Shown here: positions 30,283-40,334 of the stretch, piece after piece | Layout of the letters: every line of letters starts with the position of its first letter | Numbering within the stretch: the first letter of the stretch is position 1 | Assembly (NCBI GenBank): GCA_011391405.1 | Contig: JAABQQ010000227.1 | Coordinates: 18,100-82,099 of the forward strand | DNA: 64,000 nt | Direction of reading: 5' to 3' | Source of the DNA: Gammaproteobacteria bacterium | Lineage (GTDB): Bacteria; Pseudomonadota; Gammaproteobacteria; Steroidobacterales; Steroidobacteraceae | The notes under the pieces: generated by a model | Database searches by the model: none | Told to the model about the DNA's origin: nothing | Seen by the model: the letters and a program-made list of their open reading frames with translations, nothing else | Position numbers and translations under genes: made by a program

Positions 30283-31314
30283 ATGAGTTCCCTCGACAGC
30301 TGGCACGAAGAAAAGCAGTCCGCGTGGCTCTATCGCGCGCTGGCTTTGTGTGAGCCCGACGCGAAGATCGCAGAGCTGTTCCGCGCACTCGCCGCCGCAG
30401 CCGACTTCCAGGCCGACAAGTGGCTCGCCAGCGCAGCGCAGTCTGCGCCACCCGCATTTGCGCCGTCCGCGCGCGCACGCATCACCGCGGGGCTCGCGCG
30501 CGCGTTCGGCCCGCGGCGGGTGCGTCACATGCTCGCCGCGATGAAAGTGCGCGGCCTCTCGGTCTACGATTCGCAGCGCTCGCTCGCGGGTCACCTGATG
30601 CCCACCTCCGTGTCGGAGGTGGGCGCGCGGCACAAAGGCTACGGCGGCGGCAACCTCCGCGCCGCGGTGTTCGGCGTCAACGACGGTCTCGTCTCCAACA
30701 CCAGCCTGATCATGGGCGTTGCGGGAGCGGCGGTGGGCGCCGACTTCGTACTGACCAGCGGCGTGGCGGGATTGCTCGCAGGCGCTCTCTCCATGGCCGC
30801 GGGCGAATACGTGTCGATGCGTTCGCAGCGCGAGATGTTCGAGTACCAGATCGGGCTCGAGCGCGACGAACTGCAGGAATACCCGGAAGAAGAAGCCGAG
30901 GAACTCGCCTTGATCTACCAGGCGCGCGGCATGCAGCTCGAGGAGGCGCGCCGCGTGACCCGCGAGCTGGTGAAGAACGAGGCAAACGCGCTCGACGCGC
31001 TCGCGCGTGAAGAGCTGGGCCTCAATCCGGACGATCTCGGCTCACCGTGGGGCGCCGCGATCTACTCTTTCCTCGCCTTCTCGCTCGGCGCGATCATTCC
31101 GCTGGTGCCGTTCCTGTTCGGATTGCCGCTGCAGCGGTCGGTCATGATCGCCGCGATCACCGCGGGCATTGCGTTGTTCGGGGTCGGCGCCGCGTTGAGC
31201 CTGTTCACGGGCCGCAGCGCGCTCGCGGGCGGGCTGCGCATGGTGCTGATCGGCGGCGGCGCGGGCAGCGCGACGTGGCTCATTGGCTCGCTGCTGGGAG
31301 CAGCGATCCACTAG
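30283..31314 (+). CDS. VIT1/CCC1 family protein with N-terminal ferritin-like region
   Basis: NLRAAVFGVNDGLVSNTSLIMGVAGA..LSMAAGEYVSMRSQREMFE; 343 aa. Confidence 0.93.
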   Translation: MSSLDSWHEEKQSAWLYRALALCEPDAKIAELFRALAAAADFQADKWLASAAQSAPPAFAPSARARITAGLARAFGPRRVRHMLAAMKVRGLSVYDSQRSLAGHLMPTSVSEVGARHKGYGGGNLRAAVFGVNDGLVSNTSLIMGVAGAAVGADFVLTSGVAGLLAGALSMAAGEYVSMRSQREMFEYQIGLERDELQEYPEEEAEELALIYQARGMQLEEARRVTRELVKNEANALDALAREELGLNPDDLGSPWGAAIYSFLAFSLGAIIPLVPFLFGLPLQRSVMIAAITAGIALFGVGAALSLFTGRSALAGGLRMVLIGGGAGSATWLIGSLLGAAIH

Positions 31315-31316
31315 GG

Positions 31317-31460
31317 GATAGGGGAAATTGGGGACGCTCACCTATTACTGAAATTGGGGACGCTCACCTATTACTGACAGTGGGGTGAGTTATGGGTGAG
31401 GAGTAATAGGTGAGCGTCCCCAATTTCAGTAATAGGTGAGCGTCCCCAATTTCCCCTATC
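31317..31460. repeat. Perfect inverted repeat with tandem units in each arm
   Basis: 59-nt arms 31317-31375 and 31402-31460 exactly reverse complementary, 26-nt loop; each arm has two copies of aaattggggacgctcacctattact. Confidence 0.97.
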
Positions 31461-31776
31461 ACCTGCTGCGCAGCTGCGACAGCAGCCGGCGACGTTCTTC
31501 AACGAGATCGAGAATGATCGCGGCGCCGGTAAGATTCACGCCGAGATCCGTCACGAGCCGCGTCAGCGCCAGCACGCGCGGCAGCTGCCGCCGCGGAAAC
31601 GCCCAGCCCGAGGGTTCGAGTCCACCGCGCGGATCAAGCGCACCGATTTCCACCATGTCGACGATCCACTGCTGCTCGACGCAAAGTCGGCTGCAGATTT
31701 CCTCGATTTGCAGGCAGTCGTCATCGTCGAAGAATTGCGCACGCAGCACATCGTCATCGTCATTGCGGCTGCTCAT
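31459..31776 (-). CDS. cbpM: Chaperone modulator CbpM (MerR-like)
   Basis: 105 aa; ICSRLCVEQQWIVDMVEIGALDPRG; overlaps cbpA start. Confidence 0.88.
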   Translation of the reverse strand: MSSRNDDDDVLRAQFFDDDDCLQIEEICSRLCVEQQWIVDMVEIGALDPRGGLEPSGWAFPRRQLPRVLALTRLVTDLGVNLTGAAIILDLVEERRRLLSQLRSR

Positions 31777-32783
31777 GTGGACGCCCTCGCGCTGGCAGTG
31801 AGTCCGGCCCGCGGGTCGAAGGCCAGCTCCTGCTTCATGCGTGCGAAGAAATCACGCGCCTGCGGGCTGTCGGGCGGCAGCATGATCGCCAGCGTGACGT
31901 ACTGGTCACCCGGCGTCGGGCCGGGCAAGCCGCGGCCGCGCAATCGCAGCCGCTGTCCTGCACGCGCGCCGGCCGGCAGTTTCATTTCGACGGGGCCACC
32001 GAGCGTGGGCACCGAGACCGATTCGCCCAATGCGGCCTCCCACGGCGCGACCGGCAATTGCACCGTCACGTCGCGGCCCTCGAGCGTGAACAGCGGGTGC
32101 GGTCGTAAATTCACCTCGAGGTACAGGTCGCCGGCCGGACCACCGCCCATGCCCGCGCTGCCCTGCCCCGCAAGCCGGATCTGCTGGCCCTCGACGACAC
32201 CCGCGGGGATCGATACGCGCAAGGTGCGCGGCTTCGACGTGACGTGGCCGTCGGGGGTGATCTCGGGCGTGCGCAGTTCAAGCGTGCGCGTTCCACCGCG
32301 GTACGCGTCCTCGAGGTCGATCTCGACGCGTGCGACGTGGTCCTGGCCAGCGGCCGCAAAGCCACGCCCTGCGCCGCCGCGGCCGGCGGCCTCGAAACCG
32401 TGTGCGCCACCGAACGGGCTCCGCGCTCCGAACAGCTCGGAAAAGAAGTCACTGAAGTCCGCCCCAGCGCCGGGACCGGCCGCGCGACCCCCGCGTTCGC
32501 CGCGCCCCGGCGTGAACTCGAAGCCTTTGCCCCAGTCGGGCGGCGGACGGAATTCCTGCCCCTGCCGCCAGTCGGCTCCGAGCTGGTCGTAGGCCGCGCG
32601 TTTTTCCGCGTCCTTGAGGACTTCGTTCGCCTCCTGCAGCTCCTTGAACCGCTCCTCGGCGTCCTTCTCCTTGCTGACGTCCGGATGGAATTTGCGCGCG
32701 AGCTTGCGGTAGGCGCGCTTGATCTCATCCTGGGTCGCGCCCCGCGGCACACCCATGACAGCGTAGTAATCCTTGAATCGCAT
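31773..32783 (-). CDS. cbpA: DnaJ-like co-chaperone CbpA
   Basis: MRFKDYYAVMGVPRGATQDEIKRAYRKLARKFHPDVSKE J-domain with HPD; DnaJ C-terminal domain. Confidence 0.95.
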   Translation of the reverse strand: MRFKDYYAVMGVPRGATQDEIKRAYRKLARKFHPDVSKEKDAEERFKELQEANEVLKDAEKRAAYDQLGADWRQGQEFRPPPDWGKGFEFTPGRGERGGRAAGPGAGADFSDFFSELFGARSPFGGAHGFEAAGRGGAGRGFAAAGQDHVARVEIDLEDAYRGGTRTLELRTPEITPDGHVTSKPRTLRVSIPAGVVEGQQIRLAGQGSAGMGGGPAGDLYLEVNLRPHPLFTLEGRDVTVQLPVAPWEAALGESVSVPTLGGPVEMKLPAGARAGQRLRLRGRGLPGPTPGDQYVTLAIMLPPDSPQARDFFARMKQELAFDPRAGLTASARAST

Positions 32784-32928
32784 GGACGGCGTTGCCTCCG
32801 GCGGTCGTGGCCCAGGTGATGTGGAGGCGAGGACACCCCGATGCAAGGCCCGCCGACAGCGAGTTGCGCTTGCTTCCCTGCCGCCCGGCCCCATAGAACC
32901 GGTCAAAGCCACCGGAGAAGGGATCGAC

Positions 32929-33411
32929 ATGACCACTGCCAGAGCCGCCCCTGCGACCACCCAGGTCGTCTGCCAGCGTTGCGATGGGATCGTCCGCATC
33001 CCGACCGACCGGATGCGGGATCAGCCGAAGTGCCCACGCTGTCACGAAGCGCTGTTCCAGGGGCATCCCGTCACACTGACGGCCGGCAATTTTGATCGCC
33101 ACGTCGCCCAATCCGGTGTCCCGGTGGTCGTCGACTTCTGGGCGCCGTGGTGCGGCCCGTGCCGGTCGATGGCGCCGGTCTTCGAGCGGGTCGCTGCCGA
33201 GACCGAACCCGCGGCCCGGTTCGCCAAGCTCAACACGGACGAGGCCCAGGACATCGGTGCGCGCTACGGCATTCGCAGCATTCCGACCCTGATGGTGTTC
33301 AGGGACGGCAAGGAAGTGGCGCGGCAAGCCGGCGCGATGGATGCCGCGACGTTGCGGCGCTGGCTGGGGGCTAACGCTGGCGTCAGCCTTTCTTCGTCGA
33401 ACAGGTACTGA
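32929..33411 (+). CDS. trxC: Thioredoxin 2 (zinc-finger thioredoxin TrxC)
   Basis: VCQRCDGIVRIP..CPRCHEALF zinc site and WAPWCGPCRSM active site. Confidence 0.95.
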   Translation: MTTARAAPATTQVVCQRCDGIVRIPTDRMRDQPKCPRCHEALFQGHPVTLTAGNFDRHVAQSGVPVVVDFWAPWCGPCRSMAPVFERVAAETEPAARFAKLNTDEAQDIGARYGIRSIPTLMVFRDGKEVARQAGAMDAATLRRWLGANAGVSLSSSNRY

Positions 33412-33583
33412 TGCCGAAAGGCAGGTACGCCGGGCACCAGCGGAACGTGCCCGTCAGGATCGGCACGATGCCGATCAGGCCCCAGTAGCGCGCGTTGCCT
33501 TCCAGCAGGAAGAACAGCGACAGCAAGGCCAGGCCCGCGACGATGCGCAGTGTCCGGTCCATTCCCCCGACGTTCGGTGTCAT
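33383..33583 (-). CDS. DUF2892 (YgaP-like transmembrane) protein
   Basis: 66 aa MTPNVGGMDRTLRIVAGLALL..YWGLIGIVPILTGTFRWCPAYLPFGIST; 3' end overlaps trxC. Confidence 0.88.
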   Translation of the reverse strand: MTPNVGGMDRTLRIVAGLALLSLFFLLEGNARYWGLIGIVPILTGTFRWCPAYLPFGISTCSTKKG

Positions 33584-33664
33584 GAGTCTTCTCCTCTTCG
33601 CGACCATTGACCTCGGCCCAGTATCGGCCCGTTGCGGCATTCAGTCACGCACTCGCCGTGAGCA

Positions 33665-36600
33665 TCAGGTTGCCGCGGGCTCCAGGACCAGCAACAGGTC
33701 CTTGGCATCCACCTGCTGGCCCGGGCGCGCGATGATTTCGGCGATCACGCCGTCGCGCTCCGCACGCACGCTCGTTTCCATCTTCATCGCTTCGATCGTC
33801 ACGAGCACGTCGCCGCGTGCCACGGCGTGACCATTCAGCACGTTGACCGTGGCGATCGTGCCCGGCATCGGCGCGCCGACTTCGTCCGGGTGATCGAGCT
33901 CGGCCTTGCGGCGCGGCGGACGCTTCGCGACCTGGCTCCGATCCTGCACCTTGACCGAGCGCGGTTGTCCGTTCAGTTCGAAGAACACGGTGCGCGTGCC
34001 GTCGTCGTGCACGTCACTGGTCGCGACGTACCGGATGATCAGGTGTTTGCCCTTCTCGAGATCGATCGTGATCTCTTCGCCCGTTTCCAGGCCGTAGAAG
34101 AAAGCGCGTGTCGGCAGCACGCTCACGTCACCGAAATGCGTGCGGTCCGCCATGTAGCTGGAGAACACTTTCGGATACATCAGCCACGACGCGAACTCGT
34201 GGTCCGTAATCGCGCGCGGCATCTTCTCCTGGACCTGTGCGCGCGCCTGCACGAGATCGACCGGCGCCAGGTGCTCGCCCGGGCGTGAGGTCGAGGGCTG
34301 CACGCTGCCGAGGATTTTTTTCTGCAGTTCGCGCGGGAAGCCGCCGAACGGCTGCCCGATGTCGCCACGGAAGAGCGCGACGACGGACTCCGGAAATGCC
34401 ACATCGGTCTCCGGGTCGGCGACATCCGCGGCGGTGAGTCCACTGGTCACCATCATGATCGCCATGTCGCCCACGACCTTCGACGACGGCGTGACCTTGA
34501 CGATGTCGCCGAACATCTCGCTGACCTGCGCGTAGGCGCGCGCCACCTCGTGCCAGCGGGTGTCGTCGATCCCGAGCGAGCGAGCCTGTTCGCGCAGGTT
34601 CGTGTACTGGCCGCCGGGCATGCCGTGCACGTACACCTCGGAAGCGCCGGAACGCATGTCGCTCTCGAAGGCCGCGTAGCCGTGACGCACCTGCTCCCAG
34701 TAGTTGGAGAGCACACGCAGGTTATCGGGGTCGAGCCCGGAATCCCGCGGCCCGTGGCGCAACGCTTCGACGATCGAACCCAGGTTCGGCTGCGACGTCA
34801 GTCCACTCATGGCGTCGAGCGCGCCGTCCACCGCATCGCAACCGGCGTCGATCGCCGCGAGCACGCTGGCGGCTGCAATGCCGCTGGTGTCGTGCGTGTG
34901 GAAGTGCACCGGAATCCCGATCTCGTCCTTGAGCGCCTTGACCAGGGTGTGCGCAGCTCGCGGCTGGCACAGGCCCGCCATGTCCTTGATGCCGAGGATG
35001 TGCGCGCCGGCCTGCTCCAGCTGCTTCGCCATCGCAACGTAGTACTTGAGGTCGTACTTGGTCTGGCGCGGATCGCTGAGGTTGCCCGTGTAGCAGATGG
35101 CGGCCTCGCAGAGCTTGCCGGACTCGCCAACCGCATCCATCGCGACGCGCATGTTGTCGACCCAGTTCAGCGAATCGAAGACGCGGAACAGGTCGACGCC
35201 GTTCGTCGCGGCCTGCTGCACGAAGTAACGCACGACGTTGTCCGGATAGTTCGTGTACCCGACCGCATTGGCGGAACGCAGCAACATCTGCAGCAGCAGG
35301 TTCGGCATCGCCTCGCGGAACGCGATCAGGCGATCCCACGGGCACTCGCGCAGGAAGCGCATCGCGACGTCAAAAGTCGCACCGCCCCAGCACTCGACCG
35401 AGAACAGGTCGGGTGCGAGCCGCGCGTAGGCCGGCGCGATGGCGACCAGGTCGCGGGTGCGAAAGCGCGTCGCCAGCAGCGACTGATGGGCATCACGGAA
35501 CGTCGTGTCGGTGAACAGCACCTGCGGCTGCTCGAGCATCCACCGCGAGAACTTCCCCGCGCCCAGCTCGTCGAGCCGCTGCTTCGTGCCGGGCGGTGGC
35601 GTACCGACGGGCAACTTCGGCGGACGAGCATCCACGATGCGGCCCGGACGGGCGCGGCCAATGACCTCGGGATTGCCGTTCACGATCACGTCCGCGACGA
35701 AGCGCAGCAATCGCGTCGCACGGTCGCGCTTGCGCGGATAGCGGAACAGCTCCGGCGTCTGGTCGATGAACCGGGTGGTGTACGAACCGTCACGGAAGTG
35801 CTCGTGCGTGATCAACTGCTCGAGGAAGCGCAGGTTCGTGCTGACGCCGCGTACCCGGAACTCTTTCAGCGCGCGGTCCATGCGCGCGATCGTCTCGTCG
35901 GACGACGGCGCCCAGGCGGTCACCTTCACCAGCAGCGAGTCGTACGAACGGGTGATGAACGCGCCCGAGTACGCCGTGCCTGCATCGAGCCGGATGCCGA
36001 AACCCGCCGGACTGCGGTAGGCCGTGATGCGGCCGTAGTCCGGGATGAAATTGTTCTCGGGGTCTTCGGTCGTGACGCGGCACTGCATCGCGTGGCCGGT
36101 GCTGCGGATATCCGCCTGCGCCGGCACGCCACTCGCGGGCGTCCCGATTGCGGCGCCTTCCGCGATCCGGATCTGCGCCTTGACGATGTCGATGCCGGTG
36201 ACCACTTCGGTCACCGTGTGCTCGACCTGGATGCGCGGATTGACCTCGATGAAATAGAACTGGCCCGTGTCTGCGTCCTGCAGGAACTCGACCGTGCCCG
36301 CATTGAGGTACCCGACCGCGCGCCCGATGCGTAGCCCCAACTCGCACAGCTCGAGTCGCTGCGTGTCGTCCAGGAAGACGGACGGTGCGCGCTCGACGAC
36401 CTTCTGGTTGCGACGCTGCACGGTGCAGTCGCGCTCGTAGAGGTGCACCAGGTTGCCGTGCGAGTCGCCGAGGATCTGCACTTCGACGTGACGCGCGCGG
36501 CGCACCAGTTTTTCGAGGTAGACCTCGTCGTTGCCGAATGCGGCCTTGGCCTCGCGCCGTGCGGTGGCGACCAGCTCGATCAGTTGTGACGCGTCGTCGA

Positions 36601-37129
36601 TAGCGCGCATGCCGCGGCCGCCACCGCCCCAGCTGGCTTTGAGCATCACCGGATAGCCGACCTGCGCGGCCAGATCGAGCACCTTCGCATCGTCCAACGG
36701 CAACGGTGGCGTTGCCGGCATCACGGGAACGCCCGCCGAAGTCGCGAGGTCGCGCGCGGTCACCTTGTTACCGAGGCGACGCATGATTTCGGGCGTCGGT
36801 CCGATGAACAGCAGGCCTGCGTTCGCGCAGGCCTCGGCGAACGTGGGGTTTTCGGACAGGAACCCGTAGCCCGGGTGGATCGCGTCGGCGCCGCATTCAA
36901 GCGCCACGCGCACGATGTCGTCGATGCCGAGGTAGGCCTCGACCGGCCCCTTGCCCTCGCCCACCAGGTAGGCCTCGTCTGCCTTCATGCGGTGAAGCGA
37001 AAAGCGGTCCTCCTGCGAGTAGATCGAGACGGTCTTGATCCCGAGTTCGTGCGCGGCACGCATCACCCGGATGGAGATTTCGCCGCGGTTGGCGACGAGC
37101 AGGGTCTTGATCTTGCGGTGGTGGCGCAT
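33665..37129 (-). CDS. pyc: Pyruvate carboxylase
   Basis: 1154 aa; biotin carboxylase, carboxyltransferase (TFRDAHQSLLATRFRTRDL) and biotinyl (TIEAMKMETSVRAE) domains. Confidence 0.97.
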   Translation of the reverse strand: MRHHRKIKTLLVANRGEISIRVMRAAHELGIKTVSIYSQEDRFSLHRMKADEAYLVGEGKGPVEAYLGIDDIVRVALECGADAIHPGYGFLSENPTFAEACANAGLLFIGPTPEIMRRLGNKVTARDLATSAGVPVMPATPPLPLDDAKVLDLAAQVGYPVMLKASWGGGGRGMRAIDDASQLIELVATARREAKAAFGNDEVYLEKLVRRARHVEVQILGDSHGNLVHLYERDCTVQRRNQKVVERAPSVFLDDTQRLELCELGLRIGRAVGYLNAGTVEFLQDADTGQFYFIEVNPRIQVEHTVTEVVTGIDIVKAQIRIAEGAAIGTPASGVPAQADIRSTGHAMQCRVTTEDPENNFIPDYGRITAYRSPAGFGIRLDAGTAYSGAFITRSYDSLLVKVTAWAPSSDETIARMDRALKEFRVRGVSTNLRFLEQLITHEHFRDGSYTTRFIDQTPELFRYPRKRDRATRLLRFVADVIVNGNPEVIGRARPGRIVDARPPKLPVGTPPPGTKQRLDELGAGKFSRWMLEQPQVLFTDTTFRDAHQSLLATRFRTRDLVAIAPAYARLAPDLFSVECWGGATFDVAMRFLRECPWDRLIAFREAMPNLLLQMLLRSANAVGYTNYPDNVVRYFVQQAATNGVDLFRVFDSLNWVDNMRVAMDAVGESGKLCEAAICYTGNLSDPRQTKYDLKYYVAMAKQLEQAGAHILGIKDMAGLCQPRAAHTLVKALKDEIGIPVHFHTHDTSGIAAASVLAAIDAGCDAVDGALDAMSGLTSQPNLGSIVEALRHGPRDSGLDPDNLRVLSNYWEQVRHGYAAFESDMRSGASEVYVHGMPGGQYTNLREQARSLGIDDTRWHEVARAYAQVSEMFGDIVKVTPSSKVVGDMAIMMVTSGLTAADVADPETDVAFPESVVALFRGDIGQPFGGFPRELQKKILGSVQPSTSRPGEHLAPVDLVQARAQVQEKMPRAITDHEFASWLMYPKVFSSYMADRTHFGDVSVLPTRAFFYGLETGEEITIDLEKGKHLIIRYVATSDVHDDGTRTVFFELNGQPRSVKVQDRSQVAKRPPRRKAELDHPDEVGAPMPGTIATVNVLNGHAVARGDVLVTIEAMKMETSVRAERDGVIAEIIARPGQQVDAKDLLLVLEPAAT

Positions 37130-37204
37130 CGGACCAAATCATACGTGGCGCGGCGCTCTGGTATGGTTCGTTTCCTTCGAACGACCTGCCGCGAAGTCAT
37201 AGTC

Positions 37205-38110
37205 ATGCCAGCGATTGCCGTCCACGGAGGCGCGGGAGACATCCCGCCCGCCGAACTCACGCCCGAACGGGAAGCCGCCTACCGCGCCGGATTGGAGCAG
37301 GCGCTGCGCGCCGGGCAACGAATCCTGGACGCAGGCGGCCCGAGCCTCGATGCCGTCGTCGCGGCGGTGCAGGTACTCGAGGAAAACCCGCTCTTCAATG
37401 CCGGCCGCGGTGCCGTGATCGCCGCCAACGGCATCTGCGAACTGGACGCGTCGCTGATGGATGGACGCGACCTGCGCGCAGGCGCGGTGACCGGCCTGCG
37501 TCACGTGAAAAGCCCGATCGGCCTCGCCCGCCTGGTGATGGACAAGTCGCCGCACGTGATGTTGTCGGGCCAGGGCGCCGAGGAATTCGCCCTCGAACAG
37601 GGGCTCGAACCCGTGGCGAACCGCTATTTCGTCACGGAGCGGCGGCAGCGCGAGCTGGCGGCCGCACTCGATGCCAGCGCAGGCAGTTTCCGCGAATCCC
37701 TGATGGGAACGGTCGGCGCCGTGGCGCTCGACGCCGCGGGCGACCTGGCCGCGGCGACGTCCACCGGCGGCATGACCGCCAAGCGTTGGGGCCGGGTCGG
37801 CGATTCACCCGTGATCGGCGCAGGTACCTACGCCGCCAACGACTGCTGCGCCGTTTCGGCGACGGGGCACGGCGAATACTTCATCCGCGCGACGGTCGCG
37901 CACGAAATCGCGTCGCTGATCCGCTACGCGGGCAGGAGCGTGCGTGAAGCAGCCGACATCGTGGTCCACGAGCAGCTGCAGCGGATGGGAGGTGAAGGCG
38001 GCGTGATCGTCGTCGGACGCGACGGCACGATTGCGCTGCCATTCAACTCTCGTGGAATGCTGCGCGGCTCGATCGACGCGCAGCGTCGGATGACGACCGG
38101 GATTCTCTGA
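37205..38110 (+). CDS. Isoaspartyl peptidase / L-asparaginase (Ntn hydrolase)
   Basis: IAVHGGAGDIPP; GTVGAVALDAAGDLAAATSTGGMTAKRWGRVGDSPVIGAGTYA. Confidence 0.95.
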   Translation: MPAIAVHGGAGDIPPAELTPEREAAYRAGLEQALRAGQRILDAGGPSLDAVVAAVQVLEENPLFNAGRGAVIAANGICELDASLMDGRDLRAGAVTGLRHVKSPIGLARLVMDKSPHVMLSGQGAEEFALEQGLEPVANRYFVTERRQRELAAALDASAGSFRESLMGTVGAVALDAAGDLAAATSTGGMTAKRWGRVGDSPVIGAGTYAANDCCAVSATGHGEYFIRATVAHEIASLIRYAGRSVREAADIVVHEQLQRMGGEGGVIVVGRDGTIALPFNSRGMLRGSIDAQRRMTTGIL

Positions 38111-38121
38111 CTACCCGCTGT

Positions 38122-39720
38122 TCACGCCGAGAAATAGCGGGCGAGATATTCGTCGAAAGAAAGCGTGTCCGACGCTTCGATACGCCCCTGCTGGTCGATC
38201 GACTCGGCCGCCTCGGCGGTAAACTCTTCCTGCCTGGACGAGTTCGGGGAGAGCAGGTCCTTGAAGTAGGACTGGTGGACTTTCGACATGCGCAGCGCAA
38301 AATTGAAGAACGATTCCTCGTTCGTGCGCATTTCGTGCAACGAGCGTGCCGCCGGAGTCCGCGAGACATCGTGGATTTTTTCCTCCTGCAACTCGAGCGC
38401 AGTGAGGTACGGACGTTGCGCATCGCCTTCGTCCAGCAGTTCGCAGAGGCCACGCATGGAATCGATGATTTCCGCGGCCCAGTCACTCAACCTGACCTCG
38501 CGACCAGCGCGCCGGAGCATCAAACCGGGCCGGCGGCCTTCGCGCGCGACGATGGCGTGGTTGCCGTCGAGCTCGTCCTGCTCCGAGTTCTCGATCGGGC
38601 GACTGTCGCGCAGCACACAAAAGGCCGCGAACGCCTCGAGGAACCGCAGCTTGTTCTGGTTGACGCCCACCGGGTCGAAGATGCTGGCATCGAGCGAGCG
38701 CATTTCGACGTACTGCACGCCAGCGCGCTGCAGCGCCCTGGTCGGACGCTCCCCGCTCTGGGTCACGCGCTTCGGACGGATGAAGCTGTAGTACTCGTTC
38801 TCGATCTGCAGGATGTTGGCGTTGAGTTGGGCGTATTCGCCATCGACCTGCACGCCGATCTTCTCGTACTCGGGATTTGGCGTGCTGATCGCGGCCGTCA
38901 GGTCACGCACGTAGTGATCGAGGCTGTTGACCGAGACGTTGAGTCCCGCCTGGCTCTTGTTGCGGTAGCCGAGGTCGCTCATGCGCAGCGAGGTCGCATA
39001 CGGAGCGTACAGGCTGGCCGGTTCCAGCGGCTCGAGACCGTCGACCTTGCGTCCCTGCAGGAATGACGGGCACAGCGCCGGGGAATTCCCGAACAGGTAC
39101 AGCACGATCCAGCCGTGTCGGCGGTAATTGCGCAACAGCGAGAAGTAGGACTCGGAGCGGAACGCCTGCCCGGAGTCCCTGGGGTGCAGCACGTCCGCCA
39201 GCACCGGCCAGAAGTGATCCGGGAACGAGTAGTTGAAGTGCACGCCCGCGATGGCCTGCATCACGCGGCCGTAGCGGTGGCCGAGACCCTGGCGGTACAC
39301 GGTCTTCATGCGCCCGACGTTCGAGGAGCCGAACTGCGCGATCGGGATGCTGGTCTCGCCCTTGATGGCGCACGGCATGCTCGTGGCCCAGAGCAGCTCG
39401 TCGTCAGGCAGGTTCGTGTAGACGAAGTGATGCAGATCGGCGAGGTACTGCACCAGTTCCCAGGTGTGGGCGAACGGCGGCGTCACCAGTTCGATCAGGG
39501 CCTCAGAGTAATCCGTCGTGACGTGCTCGTTGGTGAGCGCCGAGCCCAGAGCCCGCGGATGCGGCGTTTTCGAGATCTGCCCCGTCGGCGTCACGCGCAG
39601 GGATTCCCGCTCCACGCCCTTGAGCCCGCCCTGCAGCACGCCACGCGCGCGGGCGTTGATGACGCCGGCGAGGCGTTTTTCGAAGGCTCGATCGAGAGAC
39701 ATCGTGGGCTCAACCGCCAT
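38122..39720 (-). CDS. gshA: Glutamate--cysteine ligase
   Basis: RGVERESLRVTPTGQISKTPHPRALGSALTNEHVTTDYSEALIELVTPP; YVEMRSLDASIFDPVGVN. Confidence 0.95.
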   Translation of the reverse strand: MAVEPTMSLDRAFEKRLAGVINARARGVLQGGLKGVERESLRVTPTGQISKTPHPRALGSALTNEHVTTDYSEALIELVTPPFAHTWELVQYLADLHHFVYTNLPDDELLWATSMPCAIKGETSIPIAQFGSSNVGRMKTVYRQGLGHRYGRVMQAIAGVHFNYSFPDHFWPVLADVLHPRDSGQAFRSESYFSLLRNYRRHGWIVLYLFGNSPALCPSFLQGRKVDGLEPLEPASLYAPYATSLRMSDLGYRNKSQAGLNVSVNSLDHYVRDLTAAISTPNPEYEKIGVQVDGEYAQLNANILQIENEYYSFIRPKRVTQSGERPTRALQRAGVQYVEMRSLDASIFDPVGVNQNKLRFLEAFAAFCVLRDSRPIENSEQDELDGNHAIVAREGRRPGLMLRRAGREVRLSDWAAEIIDSMRGLCELLDEGDAQRPYLTALELQEEKIHDVSRTPAARSLHEMRTNEESFFNFALRMSKVHQSYFKDLLSPNSSRQEEFTAEAAESIDQQGRIEASDTLSFDEYLARYFSA

Positions 39721-39953
39721 TACGAGGCCCGGTAGGTTAGCAGAACCGCCCGTGGGTCCCGGCCCCGCCCTGGGCATGATGATAGACGTCGATCGCTGGT
39801 CGGCGCGAATCGCGACCGCCCGGTCGACGACCCGGCAGCGGTCCTGGGAAATGCATCCTGAATTGTCATTTTTCTTAATAAATTCAATATTTTATGTGAT
39901 TTCAGCTGACTCGACCGGGAGCGGCGCCCGCGGCCAGCGGCTATGCTTGCGAA

Positions 39954-40316
39954 GTGAGCTACCTGAGAGTCCTCGTCGTTGCGGCCGTGGTCGTTGGCAC
40001 GCTGGGAGCTGAACCCGCGCGCGCCGAGGACTCCATGCGCTGCGGCAGCAAGCTCGTCACCGTCAGTGACGGCAAGGACAAGGTTCGCGCTTTGTGCGGC
40101 GAACCGTCGAGTGTCAGTTTCCAGGGCTTGATCCGACGCGCGCCCCGCTACGAGTACGGTTACGGTTACAACCGGTACGACTACTACGGCCCGGGTGTCA
40201 TCGAGATGCCAGTGGAAGTCTGGACGTACAACTTCGGCTCGAGCAAGTTGCTGCGCAAGCTGCGCTTCGTGGGCGACGAGCTCGACGACATCCGCACCGA
40301 CGGCTACGGCTACTGA
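39954..40316 (+). CDS. DUF2845 domain-containing secreted protein
   Basis: 120 aa, signal peptide, MRCGSKLVTVSDGKDKVRALCGEPSS. Confidence 0.82.
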   Translation: MSYLRVLVVAAVVVGTLGAEPARAEDSMRCGSKLVTVSDGKDKVRALCGEPSSVSFQGLIRRAPRYEYGYGYNRYDYYGPGVIEMPVEVWTYNFGSSKLLRKLRFVGDELDDIRTDGYGY

Positions 40317-40334
40317 TGCGACGCCACGCGCGGC

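Noticed and set aside
31317-31460. CRISPR-like array
   Set aside because: Only four unit copies, two of them inverted, no unique spacers and no cas genes; it is an inverted repeat, not a CRISPR.
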